In this document: piece after piece, positions 16,547 through 25,583 of the stretch
How positions within the stretch are numbered: the first letter of the stretch is position 1
Layout of the letters: each line of letters begins with the position of its first letter
Source: Aminobacter aganoensis
Lineage (GTDB): Bacteria > Pseudomonadota > Alphaproteobacteria > Rhizobiales > Rhizobiaceae
Assembly (NCBI RefSeq): GCF_014206975.1
Contig: NZ_JACHOU010000003.1
Location: forward strand, 434,001-498,000
Direction: 5' to 3'
Length of the DNA: 64,000 nucleotides
Made by a program: the position numbers and the translations under genes
The notes under the pieces: model-generated
Database searches by the model: none
Told to the model about the DNA's origin: nothing
The model's input: only the letters and a program-made list of their open reading frames with translations

Positions 16547-16606
16547 GGAAATATACTAACTGGCAGGGCGAGCGACAAGGGCGCCCGCCGACAAAGGAGC
16601 GAAGAC

Positions 16607-17674
16607 ATGGAACTGGGCGTTTACAGCTTTGGCGACGTGCAGGCGGACGCCTCGACCGGCAAGCTCGGCTCGACCGCCGATGCCACGCGAAATCTTCTCG
16701 AAGCCATCCAACTCGCCGACCAGGTGGGGTTGGACTTTTTCGGCATTGGCGAGCATCACACCCGCGAAATGCCGGCATCCGCTGCGACTGTCATCCTGGG
16801 TGCGGCAGCTTCCACCACCAGGACCATCAAGCTCGGCAGCGCGGTCACGGTGCTCAGCACCGACGACCCCGTCCGTGTCTACCAGCAGTTTGCCACGCTC
16901 GATGCGCTGTCCAATGGCCGTGCCGAAATCACCGCCGGCCGCGGTTCGTCGACCGAATCCTTCCCGTTGTTCGGCCACAGCCTGAACGATTATGACGAAC
17001 TCTATGCCGAGAAGCTCGACCTGCTGCTGCAGATCAACGAGAGCGAATCGATCACCTGGAGCGGTAAGTTCCGCCCGGCACTGAACGAGGCGCTGGTGGT
17101 GCCGCGCCCCGACGCCGGTTCGCTGCCGATCTGGCTCGCCACCGGCGGCAACCCGCATTCGTCGGTGCGTGCCGGCCTGCTCGGCCTGCCGGTCTCCTAT
17201 GCGATCATCGGCGGCCAGGCCAACCGGTTCGCGCCCCTGGCCGATCTCTACAGGCGTGCCGCCGCACAGGCCGGCATAGCCGAGGACAAGATCAAGGTCG
17301 CCGTCGCCAGCCCCGGCTTCGTCGGCGAGGATGCGGCACAGGCCAAGGAGTTCTTCTGGACCCACTGGCACCGCGTCATGGAACAGCTCGGCAAGATCCG
17401 CGGTTTTGCGCCGCCGCCGCGCGCCCATTTCGACAAGGAAGCCAGCGGTGCCGGCGCGCTGTTTGCCGGCGGACCCGAGGAGATCGCCGAACGCATCGTG
17501 AGCCTGCACAAGAGCATCGGCCACATGAGGCAGTTCTTCCAGACCGATGTCGGCCAGATGCCGCACAGGGAATTCCTGCGCTCCATCGAACTGCTCGGCA
17601 CCAAGGTGAAGCCGCTCGTCGATGCCGAACTCGGCACCAACGAGCCGAAGGAGTTGACCAAAGATGTCGCCTGA
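16607..17674 (+). CDS. LLM class flavin-dependent oxidoreductase
   Basis: A 355-residue luciferase-like monooxygenase fold protein. Typical segments are QLADQVGLDFFGIGEHHT (residues about 36-53), AVTVLSTDDPVRVYQQFATLDALSNGRAEITAGRGS, and the later PIWLATGG. These enzymes use reduced FMN or F420. ATG follows AAAGGAG. Its 3' end overlaps the reductase-like gene by 11 bases, suggesting that they function as a pair. Substrate unknown. Confidence 0.93.
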   Translation: MELGVYSFGDVQADASTGKLGSTADATRNLLEAIQLADQVGLDFFGIGEHHTREMPASAATVILGAAASTTRTIKLGSAVTVLSTDDPVRVYQQFATLDALSNGRAEITAGRGSSTESFPLFGHSLNDYDELYAEKLDLLLQINESESITWSGKFRPALNEALVVPRPDAGSLPIWLATGGNPHSSVRAGLLGLPVSYAIIGGQANRFAPLADLYRRAAAQAGIAEDKIKVAVASPGFVGEDAAQAKEFFWTHWHRVMEQLGKIRGFAPPPRAHFDKEASGAGALFAGGPEEIAERIVSLHKSIGHMRQFFQTDVGQMPHREFLRSIELLGTKVKPLVDAELGTNEPKELTKDVA

Positions 17675-18311
17675 GACGCCTGCCATAGGCATTCTCGGCG
17701 CCGGCCGCGTCGGCACTGCGCTGGCGCGGCTGGCGATAGCTGCCGGCTACGAGGTCCGTGTCGCAACGGGTCGGCCGCCCGCCGAGATCGAGCTGCTGCT
17801 CGAGATCATGGCGCCCGGGGCCAAGGCCGTGACGGCGGAAGCCGCGATTGCCGACAGCGACATCGTGCTGCTGGCACTGCCGCTGTCGAAATACCGGAGC
17901 CTCAAGCCCGAGCTCCTGGCCGGCAAGGTGGTGGTCGACATCATGAACTACTGGGCCCCGACCGATGGCACCATCGCGGAATTCGAAGGCGTGCGGTCGA
18001 GCAGCGAGGTCGTCCAGGACTTCTTGTCAGCAGCATCGCTGGTGCGTAGCTTCAACCACATGGGCTACCATGAGATCGAGGAAGAGGCACGCCCGGCGGG
18101 CGATCCCGACCGGCGCGCGCTGGCCGTTGCCGGAAACGACGCAGCGGCGCGCGGCATCGTTTCCGCCTTCGTCGAGCGTCTCGGCTACGATGCCGTTGAC
18201 GCCGGCCCGCTCATGGCCAGCCGCACCTTCGGAACCGGCACCCCGATCTTCGGCGCCACCTTCGGCCGTGCCGAGATGGAACGGATGCTGTCGGCCGAAC
18301 CGGTGGCCTGA
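17664..18311 (+). CDS. NAD(P)-binding oxidoreductase, F420H2:NADP reductase-like
   Basis: A 215-residue Rossmann protein with the dinucleotide motif GILGAGRVGTALA at the N terminus and DIVLLALPLSKY, VVDIMNYW and FNHMGY segments typical of the NADP/F420 oxidoreductase family. It overlaps the upstream flavin oxidoreductase by 11 bases and may supply or cycle its reductant. That link is inferred from gene fusion-like spacing. Confidence 0.85.
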   Translation: MSPETPAIGILGAGRVGTALARLAIAAGYEVRVATGRPPAEIELLLEIMAPGAKAVTAEAAIADSDIVLLALPLSKYRSLKPELLAGKVVVDIMNYWAPTDGTIAEFEGVRSSSEVVQDFLSAASLVRSFNHMGYHEIEEEARPAGDPDRRALAVAGNDAAARGIVSAFVERLGYDAVDAGPLMASRTFGTGTPIFGATFGRAEMERMLSAEPVA

Positions 18312-18362
18312 TCCCGGAGCGGATCGTGCCCGGGTTCCATGATGTGAAAGCAGAGGAAACAC

Positions 18363-18689
18363 ATGTCTGAGATCGAAATCACCAGGGAAGAGCGCGGCCA
18401 GCGGCACGGCCGCTATGTCGCCCGCATCGCCGGCGTCGAAGGCGAGGCCGAAATCACCTTCACCAAGCGCGGGCCCGGGCTGATCAGCGCCGACCACACC
18501 GGTGCGCCCGAATCGATGCGCGGAACCGGTGCGGCCGCGGCCCTGGTGACGTTCCTGATCGAGGACGCGCGCAAGAACGGCTTCAAGATCCTGCCGCTTT
18601 GCCCCTATGTGCGGGCGCAGTATCGCAAGCATCCCGATTGGGCCGACGTCATGACGCTGGCGCCGGGCGAGGAGCCGCCGACCCTCTAG
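18363..18689 (+). CDS. Small GNAT-like acetyltransferase (YjdJ type), copy A
   Basis: A 108-residue protein of the short acetyltransferase family. Core motifs are TGAPESMRGTGAAAALV (acetyl-CoA loop) and ILPLCPYVRAQYRKHPDW, where the CP-V-YRKHP pattern is characteristic. Its function in bacteria is unknown. It ends the HxlR-divergent operon. A second member of the family lies at 19887-20171 on the far side of lrgAB. Confidence 0.87.
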   Translation: MSEIEITREERGQRHGRYVARIAGVEGEAEITFTKRGPGLISADHTGAPESMRGTGAAAALVTFLIEDARKNGFKILPLCPYVRAQYRKHPDWADVMTLAPGEEPPTL

Positions 18690-19406
18690 TCACAGCACCA
18701 GCCTGACCAGCAGGGGCACGATCAGCGACGTCGCGATGGCGTTCAGCGCCATCGCGATGCCGGCAAACAGCCCCGCCGTCTCGTCGACGTCGAAGGCGCG
18801 TGCGGTGCCGATGCCGTGCGAGGTCAGCCCGACGGCAAAGCCGCGCGCGGCATAGTCCTTGATCCGCATGGCATTCATCAGCGGCGTCACCACGAGCGCG
18901 CCGACGATGCCGGTCAGCACGACCAGCACCGCGGTCAGCGACGGGTTGCCGCCCAGCGACGACGAGATCGCCATGGCCACGCCGGCGGTGGCCGACTTCG
19001 GCAGGAACGAGACCAGCACGTCCTGCGACAACCCCGCCCACTTGCCCATCAGCACGATCGACAGTACGGCCGAGAAGGAACCGACGACCAGCGCTGCCGC
19101 CATCGGGATCAGCGCCTGCCGCACCTTCTGCCATTGGCGGTACAGCGGGATGGCGATGGCCACGGTGGCGGGGCCGAGCAGGAAATGGATGAACTGCGCG
19201 CCTTCGAAAAACGTCTCGTACGGCACGTCGAACAGCCACAACGTCGTGGACAACAGCGCGATGGTGATCAGCACCGGATTGGCCAGCGGGTGGCGCTTCA
19301 GCCGCACCGAGATGGTGGTCGCCGCGATCCAGGCAAACAGGGTCAGGGTCAGCCACAGCAGCGGCGAGGCAGACAGGTAGACCCAGAGTTCGATGGGGTG
19401 CTTCAT
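18690..19406 (-). CDS. lrgB: LrgB family membrane protein
   Basis: A 238-residue, multi-spanning inner-membrane protein. LrgB/CidB hallmarks include FLPKSATAGVAMAIS, LTGIVGAL and AVGLTSHGIGTARA. It partners with the LrgA-type protein encoded 4 bases upstream. LrgAB/CidAB have been linked to murein hydrolase control, programmed death and, in some bacteria and plastids, export of small organic acids. Its 3' end abuts the stop of the convergent small GNAT. Confidence 0.92.
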   Translation of the reverse strand: MKHPIELWVYLSASPLLWLTLTLFAWIAATTISVRLKRHPLANPVLITIALLSTTLWLFDVPYETFFEGAQFIHFLLGPATVAIAIPLYRQWQKVRQALIPMAAALVVGSFSAVLSIVLMGKWAGLSQDVLVSFLPKSATAGVAMAISSSLGGNPSLTAVLVVLTGIVGALVVTPLMNAMRIKDYAARGFAVGLTSHGIGTARAFDVDETAGLFAGIAMALNAIATSLIVPLLVRLVL

Positions 19407-19410
19407 CGGG

Positions 19411-19770
19411 CTATTCCCGCCCGACGAGCCGGCGGACGATGACGAACGTCCACACGGTGATGGCGAGGGTGAGGACGGCGGACGCCACCAGCACCAATAG
19501 GATCGCCCCGGCTTGGCTCTGCAACTGGCTCCACAGCGCTACGATGCCGACGCCGGCCGGCACGAACAGCAGGCCGAGATTGGCGAGGAAGCCGTCGGCA
19601 GCGGTCTCCGCCTCGGCGAACAGCCCGAGGCCGAGCATCTTGCATGCCTGCATCGCCACGAACAGCAGCACCAGCCCCACCACCGGCCCGGGCAGGGGCA
19701 GCCCCGTGGTGAAGACGATGCTTTCCCCCAGCAGCTGGAACAGCAGCAGAAGCGCGATGCCCTTGATCAT
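19411..19770 (-). CDS. lrgA: CidA/LrgA family membrane protein
   Basis: A 119-residue holin-like protein with about four transmembrane helices. Family features are LLFQLLGESIVFTTGLPLPGPVVGLVLLF and LGLLFVPAGVGIV. It is the first gene of the lrgAB pair and probably forms a membrane complex with LrgB. Confidence 0.92.
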   Translation of the reverse strand: MIKGIALLLLFQLLGESIVFTTGLPLPGPVVGLVLLFVAMQACKMLGLGLFAEAETAADGFLANLGLLFVPAGVGIVALWSQLQSQAGAILLVLVASAVLTLAITVWTFVIVRRLVGRE

Positions 19771-19886
19771 GAGTGGCCTGTCCCGGACGCGGTTCGAAGG
19801 TGAAGAATGCGATTCAGCGGCCCTGCCTCGGATCGCCGGCCGAAGCTGGCTGGCTCTCCGCCCGCAAGATGACGGAGTTCGAAAGA

Positions 19887-20171
19887 TCAGCCATCCAGCA
19901 GCGCCATGTATTCAGGGTGGCGGCTGGCATAGGCGGCCATGAACGGGCATTTGGCGATGGCCCGGCGACCGCTGGCCTTGATGGTTTCGAACACGCCTTT
20001 GGCCAGCCTGGAGCCGATGCCCTGTCCCGTGAACTGGTGCGGCACCTCGGTGTGGACCAGCACCACCCGGCCGTCCTCGATCCGGTAGTAAGCCGCGGCC
20101 ACCTCGTCGCCGATTGCCAGTTCGTATCGGCTCATGGCTGGGTTGTCGACGACGTGTTCGTCCATGCTCAT
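19887..20171 (-). CDS. Small GNAT-like acetyltransferase (YjdJ type), copy B
   Basis: A 94-residue protein with HTEVPHQFTGQGIGSRLAKG as the acetyl-CoA loop and KCPFMAAYASRHPEY as the family signature. The ATG at 20171 is chosen because sequence similarity to the family starts soon after. ATGs at 20165 and 20261, and a frame to 20450, are alternatives. Paralogue of the gene at 18363, and separately transcribed upstream of lrgA. Confidence 0.85.
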   Translation of the reverse strand: MSMDEHVVDNPAMSRYELAIGDEVAAAYYRIEDGRVVLVHTEVPHQFTGQGIGSRLAKGVFETIKASGRRAIAKCPFMAAYASRHPEYMALLDG

Positions 20172-20457
20172 TTCCAATGCGGCAGCTTCCGACCCGATCC
20201 GCTGGGAAGCGGGGGCCACGACGTCATCCTCGACAACGGCGCAGGCAAAATCAACCGGCATTGAGCAGCGAACACCGATCCTTCGGCGCACCAAACATCG
20301 GTCACGGGCATTTGCGGTGCGTGGCCTTCCGGGGCGAGCTGACGGGAAGGTCAATGAAGCAGGTCGAAAGTCCACCAAAACCGGACGAACCTCTCTATTT
20401 CCTGCCTTCAGTTGTTGCGAAGCTAATCTTTCAGCTTGCTGAAGGATCAAGGAAGAA

Positions 20458-20916
20458 ATGAGCAGAACGAAACCTTACAGGACATCTCCGACGAACCCCA
20501 ATATCGGAGAAATTCACACGGATCCGAGCAGGGTCAAGGACATGCCCTATGCGCCGGCAATTCGTGTCGAGACACCGGGCGACCTGCTGTTCGTGTCGGG
20601 CGCAACGCCATCGCCGCTGTACCACAAGCATCCCCACGACTGGAGCGAGCACGACCACCCCAACGACATCCGCGAGCAGGCCCGGCGTGCCATGCACACC
20701 ATCCAGGGCATCCTCGAGCATGAAGGGCTGACCTGGACCGATGTCGTGAAGATCACCAAGTTCCTGACCGACATGCGCGAGATCGAGGTTCTAAGCGCCA
20801 CGCTCAAGGAATTTCTCGGCGATTGGTCCCCGGCAAGCACGACGATTTGCGTCAACTCGCTGTCGACGCCGGGCGCGCGCATCGAAATCGAGGTTCTCGC
20901 AGTATTCCCGAAGTGA
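20458..20916 (+). CDS. RidA family protein
   Basis: A 152-residue YjgF/RidA fold protein. Characteristic parts are LLFVSGATPSP, NDIREQARRAMHTIQGILEHEGLTWTDVVKITKFLTD, and the end SLSTPGARIEIEVLAVFP. The active-site Arg of imine-hydrolysing RidA (usually in a PAR-IE motif) is present as Arg in GARIEIE. ATG follows AAGGAAG. It sits just before a TRAP transporter and may act on its substrate's breakdown intermediates. Confidence 0.9.
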   Translation: MSRTKPYRTSPTNPNIGEIHTDPSRVKDMPYAPAIRVETPGDLLFVSGATPSPLYHKHPHDWSEHDHPNDIREQARRAMHTIQGILEHEGLTWTDVVKITKFLTDMREIEVLSATLKEFLGDWSPASTTICVNSLSTPGARIEIEVLAVFPK

Positions 20917-21092
20917 ACGCGCCTGGGTGCTGGCGGGGTCTTGGAGGAGACTATCGCCGGCTTGATGTCAATTGGCAACAAGCGCAGCCGCGCCGCCGAT
21001 AATAGATACTGCGAAATCAGGTAGTTGGATCGATTTTTCGTCTGATCCTGGATCGCAGCCGATGAAATGTCTTTGATTGCTGGGAGGGCAAT

Positions 21093-22160
21093 ATGAAGAA
21101 GATGATAGCCTGCTCGCTGGGCCTTGCGCTCGGCATGTTTGCAGCATCCGCGCAAGCGGTCGAAACGGTTCGGCTGACGATGGCATCGAGCCATCCGACG
21201 TCGGTCGCCTGGGTCGGGGCCCTGAAGAGCCACGTCGTCGACAATTCGAACCGCCTGCTCGAGGAGCAGGGTTCCAACTACCGCATCGAATGGACGGAAG
21301 CCTTCGGCGGTGCGCTCTACGATTTCAACGATTCGCTCGAGGCGATCGAGAGTGGCATGGCCGACATGGGCTGGGTCGGCTCCCTGTGGGAACCGGCCAA
21401 GATGCCGCTGCAGAACATCACCTTTGCGACGCCCTTCGTGACCAGCGACCCGGCGATCGCGGTCGACGTCCTGAACGAACTCAACGACACCGTTCCCGAA
21501 ATGAAGGCGGAGTGGACCAGGCACAACCTGGTGTTCCTCGGCGCCAGCGTCAACGACACCTATCACATCTTCACCAAGTTCCCGGTGAACAGCCTTGCCG
21601 ACCTCAAGGGCAAGAAGATCGTCGGCAACTCCTCGCTCGGCCCCTGGCTGGAAGGCACGGGCGCCGTGCTCGTGGCCGGCGGCCTGCCGAGCTTCTACCA
21701 GCAGATCCAGTCCGGTGTCGCCGACGGGGCCATCATCATGCCCACCGGCTCCTTCTCGCTGAAGCTGCATGAGGTGGCGCCCCACATCACCCTCGTCGAC
21801 ATCGGCGTGACGACCGTTGGCGGCCTGGCGGTGAACCAGGACAGCTGGAACGCCCTTCCCAAGGATGTCCAGGCCGTGCTCACCAAGCTCGGCCGCGAAT
21901 ACAGCGACGTGCACGCCAAGCAGGTCATGGCAAGATACGACCAGTCCCTTGCCGACATGGCCAAGGAAGGCGCGCAGATCAAGCCGCTGCCGGCGCAGGA
22001 CCGCCAGCTCTGGGTGGACAGCCTGGCGGCTCTTTCCAAGACCTGGGTGGAGACGGCCGAAAAGGCGGGGCTGCCGGCCCGCGACATCGTCGTCCGGTTC
22101 ATGGACGAAATGCGCGAACGCGGTGCCAAGCCGCTGCGCAACTGGGATCAGGAACTCTGA
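21093..22160 (+). CDS. TRAP transporter substrate-binding protein (DctP family)
   Basis: A 355-residue periplasmic protein with a Sec signal peptide (MKKMIACSLGLALGMFAASAQA, cleavage after the last Ala). DctP-type motifs include VRLTMASSHP, LKGKKIVGNSSLGPWLEGTGA, and SGVADGAIIMPTGSFSLKLHEVAPHITL. It captures a carboxylate-type ligand for the fused membrane permease downstream. A strong hairpin separates the two genes. Ligand not predictable by eye. Confidence 0.93.
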   Translation: MKKMIACSLGLALGMFAASAQAVETVRLTMASSHPTSVAWVGALKSHVVDNSNRLLEEQGSNYRIEWTEAFGGALYDFNDSLEAIESGMADMGWVGSLWEPAKMPLQNITFATPFVTSDPAIAVDVLNELNDTVPEMKAEWTRHNLVFLGASVNDTYHIFTKFPVNSLADLKGKKIVGNSSLGPWLEGTGAVLVAGGLPSFYQQIQSGVADGAIIMPTGSFSLKLHEVAPHITLVDIGVTTVGGLAVNQDSWNALPKDVQAVLTKLGREYSDVHAKQVMARYDQSLADMAKEGAQIKPLPAQDRQLWVDSLAALSKTWVETAEKAGLPARDIVVRFMDEMRERGAKPLRNWDQEL

Positions 22161-22171
22161 TCATTCGAGGA

Positions 22172-22200
22172 AAGCATCGTGGGCCATGCCCACGATGCTT
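22172..22200 (+). terminator. Perfect 13-bp stem-loop between TRAP genes
   Basis: AAGCATCGTGGGC (22172-22184) pairs perfectly with GCCCACGATGCTT (22188-22200) around a three-base loop. It lies 12 bases after the binding-protein stop and about 110 before the permease start. Such hairpins commonly stabilise or attenuate mRNA so that the binding protein exceeds the membrane subunits. No T-run follows, so full termination is unlikely. Confidence 0.7.
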
Positions 22201-22309
22201 CATGTCGTCGAGCTGGCCGCCAGCAACGACAGGCACGGGATGCCGGTCGCTTGAAACGGCAACAACCAGAATTCATGCGGCCGCGCGCAGACCCAAATCG
22301 GATCACACC

Positions 22310-24286
22310 ATGACCACCAATTCCAATGTTGCGGACGCCACATCGTCCGACCACCCGCCGCTCCTCAACGTCCCGGACCGGTTCCTGAGAATTGGCTCGG
22401 ACCTGCTCGCGACTACCAGTTCGATCTGGATCTTCGTGATCATGGCTGTGATCTGCGCCGACATTGTCATGCGGTCGCTGTTCAACCAGCCGCTGCAGGG
22501 CGTGCCGGAGATCGTGGCCTATTCGGTACCGAGCTATGTCTTCCTTGCCGTCACCAGCGCCATCCGCGCCGGCCGGTTCCTGCGCGCTGATTTCCTCTAC
22601 GCACCGGTGCTGGAGCGCTATCCGCGCGCCGGTGCGGTGCTGGAAGGCTTCTTCAACCTCGCCGGCACCTGGGTGTTCTACGAGATCGCCTCGGGCCTGT
22701 GGCCCAAGCTGGCCGAGGCCTGGCGCACGGCCGAGTTCTTTGGCGCGGTTGGCGTGTTCACGGCGCCGGTCTGGCCCTTCCTGGCAACGATCTTCATCGG
22801 CGCCTGCCTGGCAGGGCTGCAGTTCGGGCTGATGACCACCGCCTCGACCATCCGGCTCTGGCAGGTTCGCGGCGACAGGCAGCATCCCTTCAGCCTGTTC
22901 GCCGCATTGGCCTTCATTGCGGTGCTGGTGGCCGGTGGGTACCTCGTGGTCAGTTCGGGTCTGTCGCCGATCACCGTGGGCTTCGTCGCCATCGGCGGCA
23001 TGCTGCTGCTGGTTCTCGCCGGCGTGCACATCGCCACGGGCTTGATCCTGCTTTCGTTCATCGGCATCTGGGCGGTGCGCGGCAATCCCGAGATCGCCTC
23101 GCGTTCGCTCGTGCTCGCGGCGGCCGGCTCGATCAATTCCTACAGCTTCGGCGTCATCCCGTTGTTCATCCTGATGGGGCTGTTCGTGGACATCGCCAAT
23201 GTCGGCCGCGACGCCTTTGCCGTCGCAGCCCGGCTGGCGCGGCGGCTGAAAGGTGGCCTCGGCATCGCCACCGTCTTCGCCAATGCAGTCTTTGCAGCGA
23301 TCACCGGCAGCTCGATCGCATCGGCAGCCGTGTTCACCCGTGTCGCCACCCCGCAGATGATGCTGCATGGCTATTCGACGCGCTTCTCCGTCGGCGTCGT
23401 CGCGGGAAGCTCGGTGCTCGGCATGCTCATCCCGCCGAGCCTTCTGCTGATCGTCTACGGCCTCATTGCCGAAGTCTCCGTCGGCAAGCTGTTCATTGCG
23501 GCCGTGTTGCCGGGGTTGCTCCTGGCAGTTGCCTTTGCCGGGCTCATTATGGGTATGGCCCGCTTCTCGCCGAGCTTCATTTTCGCGGCCGGACAGCAGG
23601 CCAGCGCATCGCCGGCCGAACTGGACGACAGCGTCAGCTTCCGGGATTTTTCGTCGAAGATGATGCCGATCATGGTCCTGATCGCCGTCGTCCTGGGCGG
23701 CATCTACACCGGCTTCTTCACGCCGACCGAGTCGGGCGCGATCGGCGCTGCCGGCGGGCTGGTCATAGCCGTCCTCAAGGGCGCGCTCGACTGGAAGAAA
23801 TTCTCCCGGATCCTCGTCGAGGCAGCCCAGATTTCGGCATCCGTCCTCGTCCTCATCGTTGCGGCCAACCTGTACAGCCGCCTGCTGACGCTCACCAACA
23901 TTCCCCAGGGCGTTGCCGAATGGATCATCGCCGCCGGCTTCGGGCTGGCCGCGTTCCTCGCGATCTACCTGTTGATCGTGATCGTGCTCGGCATGTTCCT
24001 CGACTCGGTCTCGATCATGCTGATCCTGCTGCCGCTGATGCTGCCGGTGGTGTCGTCGCTTGGCGGCGATCTCGTCTGGTTCGGCATCGTCACCACGATC
24101 GCCGTCGAGATCGGGCTTTTGACGCCGCCATTCGGCTTGTCGGTCTATGTCGTCAAAGGCACATTGCCACCGGGCATGGCGACATTGAACGACATCTTCA
24201 TTGGCACGCTGCCCTTTGCCGCCATGATGCTGCTGGTCACCATCGTGCTGATGGTATTCCCCTGGCTCAGCCTGGTCTTCGTGTGA
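22310..24286 (+). CDS. TRAP transporter fused small and large permease (DctQM)
   Basis: A 658-residue protein. The N-terminal part (residues about 20-200) is DctQ-like with four membrane segments and FLRADFLYAPVLERYP. The rest is a complete DctM-type sodium-coupled subunit with GLFVDIANVGRDAFAVA, ITGSSIASAAVF, GSSVLGMLIPPSLLLIVYG, and FLDSVSIMLILLPLMLPV. The two subunits are separate proteins in many TRAP systems, but natural fusions are known. The ATG at 22310 is taken because upstream sequence is not protein-like; the ribosome site is weak. Confidence 0.9.
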   Translation: MTTNSNVADATSSDHPPLLNVPDRFLRIGSDLLATTSSIWIFVIMAVICADIVMRSLFNQPLQGVPEIVAYSVPSYVFLAVTSAIRAGRFLRADFLYAPVLERYPRAGAVLEGFFNLAGTWVFYEIASGLWPKLAEAWRTAEFFGAVGVFTAPVWPFLATIFIGACLAGLQFGLMTTASTIRLWQVRGDRQHPFSLFAALAFIAVLVAGGYLVVSSGLSPITVGFVAIGGMLLLVLAGVHIATGLILLSFIGIWAVRGNPEIASRSLVLAAAGSINSYSFGVIPLFILMGLFVDIANVGRDAFAVAARLARRLKGGLGIATVFANAVFAAITGSSIASAAVFTRVATPQMMLHGYSTRFSVGVVAGSSVLGMLIPPSLLLIVYGLIAEVSVGKLFIAAVLPGLLLAVAFAGLIMGMARFSPSFIFAAGQQASASPAELDDSVSFRDFSSKMMPIMVLIAVVLGGIYTGFFTPTESGAIGAAGGLVIAVLKGALDWKKFSRILVEAAQISASVLVLIVAANLYSRLLTLTNIPQGVAEWIIAAGFGLAAFLAIYLLIVIVLGMFLDSVSIMLILLPLMLPVVSSLGGDLVWFGIVTTIAVEIGLLTPPFGLSVYVVKGTLPPGMATLNDIFIGTLPFAAMMLLVTIVLMVFPWLSLVFV

Positions 24287-24391
24287 TGCCGAACCCTGAC
24301 GCTCACGGGTGCTGCTAGCTGGCCCTGCGCCGACACCCTTGCAGAGGCCGGTGTCGCCGGTCTGGCCATGACATGCCTGCCGCCGGTGGCG

Positions 24392-24568
24392 TCAGCTGAC
24401 CGTGTTTTCCTTCTTGCTTTCGCAGTCCCGGCCGCTGCCCTGACCGCTCGGCGGCGGGCAGTTTTCGCCCGAGCATTCCTGGGCCTGCGCGGGCGAGACG
24501 TGCATCGGTCCGGCGCCGGTTGCCGCCAGCAGGCTGGCGGTCGAAAGGATGAAGAGGAGGAGGCGCAT
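24392..24568 (-). CDS. Small secreted Cys-containing protein, unknown function
   Basis: A 58-residue protein with a signal peptide (MRLLLFILSTASLLAATGAGPMHVSPAQA) and a short mature part of about 29 residues holding three Cys (QECSGENCPPPSG...DCESK). The ATG is preceded by an excellent AAGGAG. The family is not recognised. Short size and signal suggest a periplasmic or exported peptide. It is a lone gene, convergent with the TRAP operon. Confidence 0.7.
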   Translation of the reverse strand: MRLLLFILSTASLLAATGAGPMHVSPAQAQECSGENCPPPSGQGSGRDCESKKENTVS

Positions 24569-24822
24569 TTCACTCTCCTTTGCCGTGTTGATCGGACGCA
24601 GCCGCCAATGTCGGCTGCCGGACGGGGCAGGCGCCTTGCCCGGGAAAGCTGCTCCCGGGCGGTTTGACCGCAGCATAGCTCAACGTCGTCCAGCGTAAAG
24701 CGCCTAGCTCTGCGTCCTGTGGTTGAGCGGCGGGGGCGGCAACGTTACAGGAGGTCGGTGACGTAGTAGCACCTGCTCATTTGCATTTGCCGCAACGGCA
24801 ATTTCCGTTTATGGGCAAGTCC

Positions 24823-25467
24823 ATGTCGAATTTGCCTGATGCTCTGCTCACCGGTTATCGCAACTTCATGAACGGTCGTTACGCGGCCGAAACCGAGCAT
24901 TACAAGTCGCTGGCGCGCGAAGGCCAGTCGCCCGAAACGCTGGTCATCGCCTGTTGCGATTCCCGCGCGGCCCCCGAAACCATCTTCGACGCCGGCCCGG
25001 GCGAACTGTTCGTGCTCCGCAACGTCGCCAATCTCGTGCCGCCCTATTCGCCCGATGGCGAGTTCCATTCCACCTCGGCGGCGCTCGAATTCGCCGTGCA
25101 GGCGCTCAAGGTCAAGAACATCGTCGTCATGGGCCATGGCCGCTGCGGTGGCATCCGCGCTGCCCTCGACCCCAATGCCACGCCGCTTTCGCCCGGCGAT
25201 TTCATCGGCAAGTGGATGAGCCTCGTCGGCCCCGCCGCCGAGACGGTCTCCGGCAACGACATGATGACCAAGTCCGAGCGGCAGACGGCCCTGGAACGCA
25301 TCTCCATCCGCTATTCGATCGCCAATCTGCGCACCTTTCCGTGCGTCCAGATACTCGAGCAGAAGGGCCGGCTGGAAATCTTCGGCGCCTGGTTCGACAT
25401 CTCGGCGGGCGAGTTGTGGGTCATGGACCGCACCACCGGCGATTTCGAACGCACTGGAACGGTCTGA
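24823..25467 (+). CDS. Beta-class carbonic anhydrase
   Basis: A 214-residue zinc enzyme interconverting CO2 and bicarbonate. Zinc ligands are Cys45, His105 and Cys108 (ACCDSRA and MGHGRCGG), with the Asp46-Arg48 dyad. The start at 24823 gives the standard length; in-frame ATG 24811 and TTG 24781 are alternatives. It is a single gene upstream of the aldehyde dehydrogenase. It could support carboxylases or pH balance, and is perhaps useful with the formate dehydrogenase CO2 product. Confidence 0.93.
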   Translation: MSNLPDALLTGYRNFMNGRYAAETEHYKSLAREGQSPETLVIACCDSRAAPETIFDAGPGELFVLRNVANLVPPYSPDGEFHSTSAALEFAVQALKVKNIVVMGHGRCGGIRAALDPNATPLSPGDFIGKWMSLVGPAAETVSGNDMMTKSERQTALERISIRYSIANLRTFPCVQILEQKGRLEIFGAWFDISAGELWVMDRTTGDFERTGTV

Positions 25468-25583
25468 CGATCGGCCGCTGGCCTCATCGCAATGGCTTGA
25501 ATGGCGTGGCCTGTCCGGCCTAGCCTTGCCGCGCTGACCAGGCAGCGGCGCCACGCCGTGACCGCGCGGCGAGGAGCATAGCC

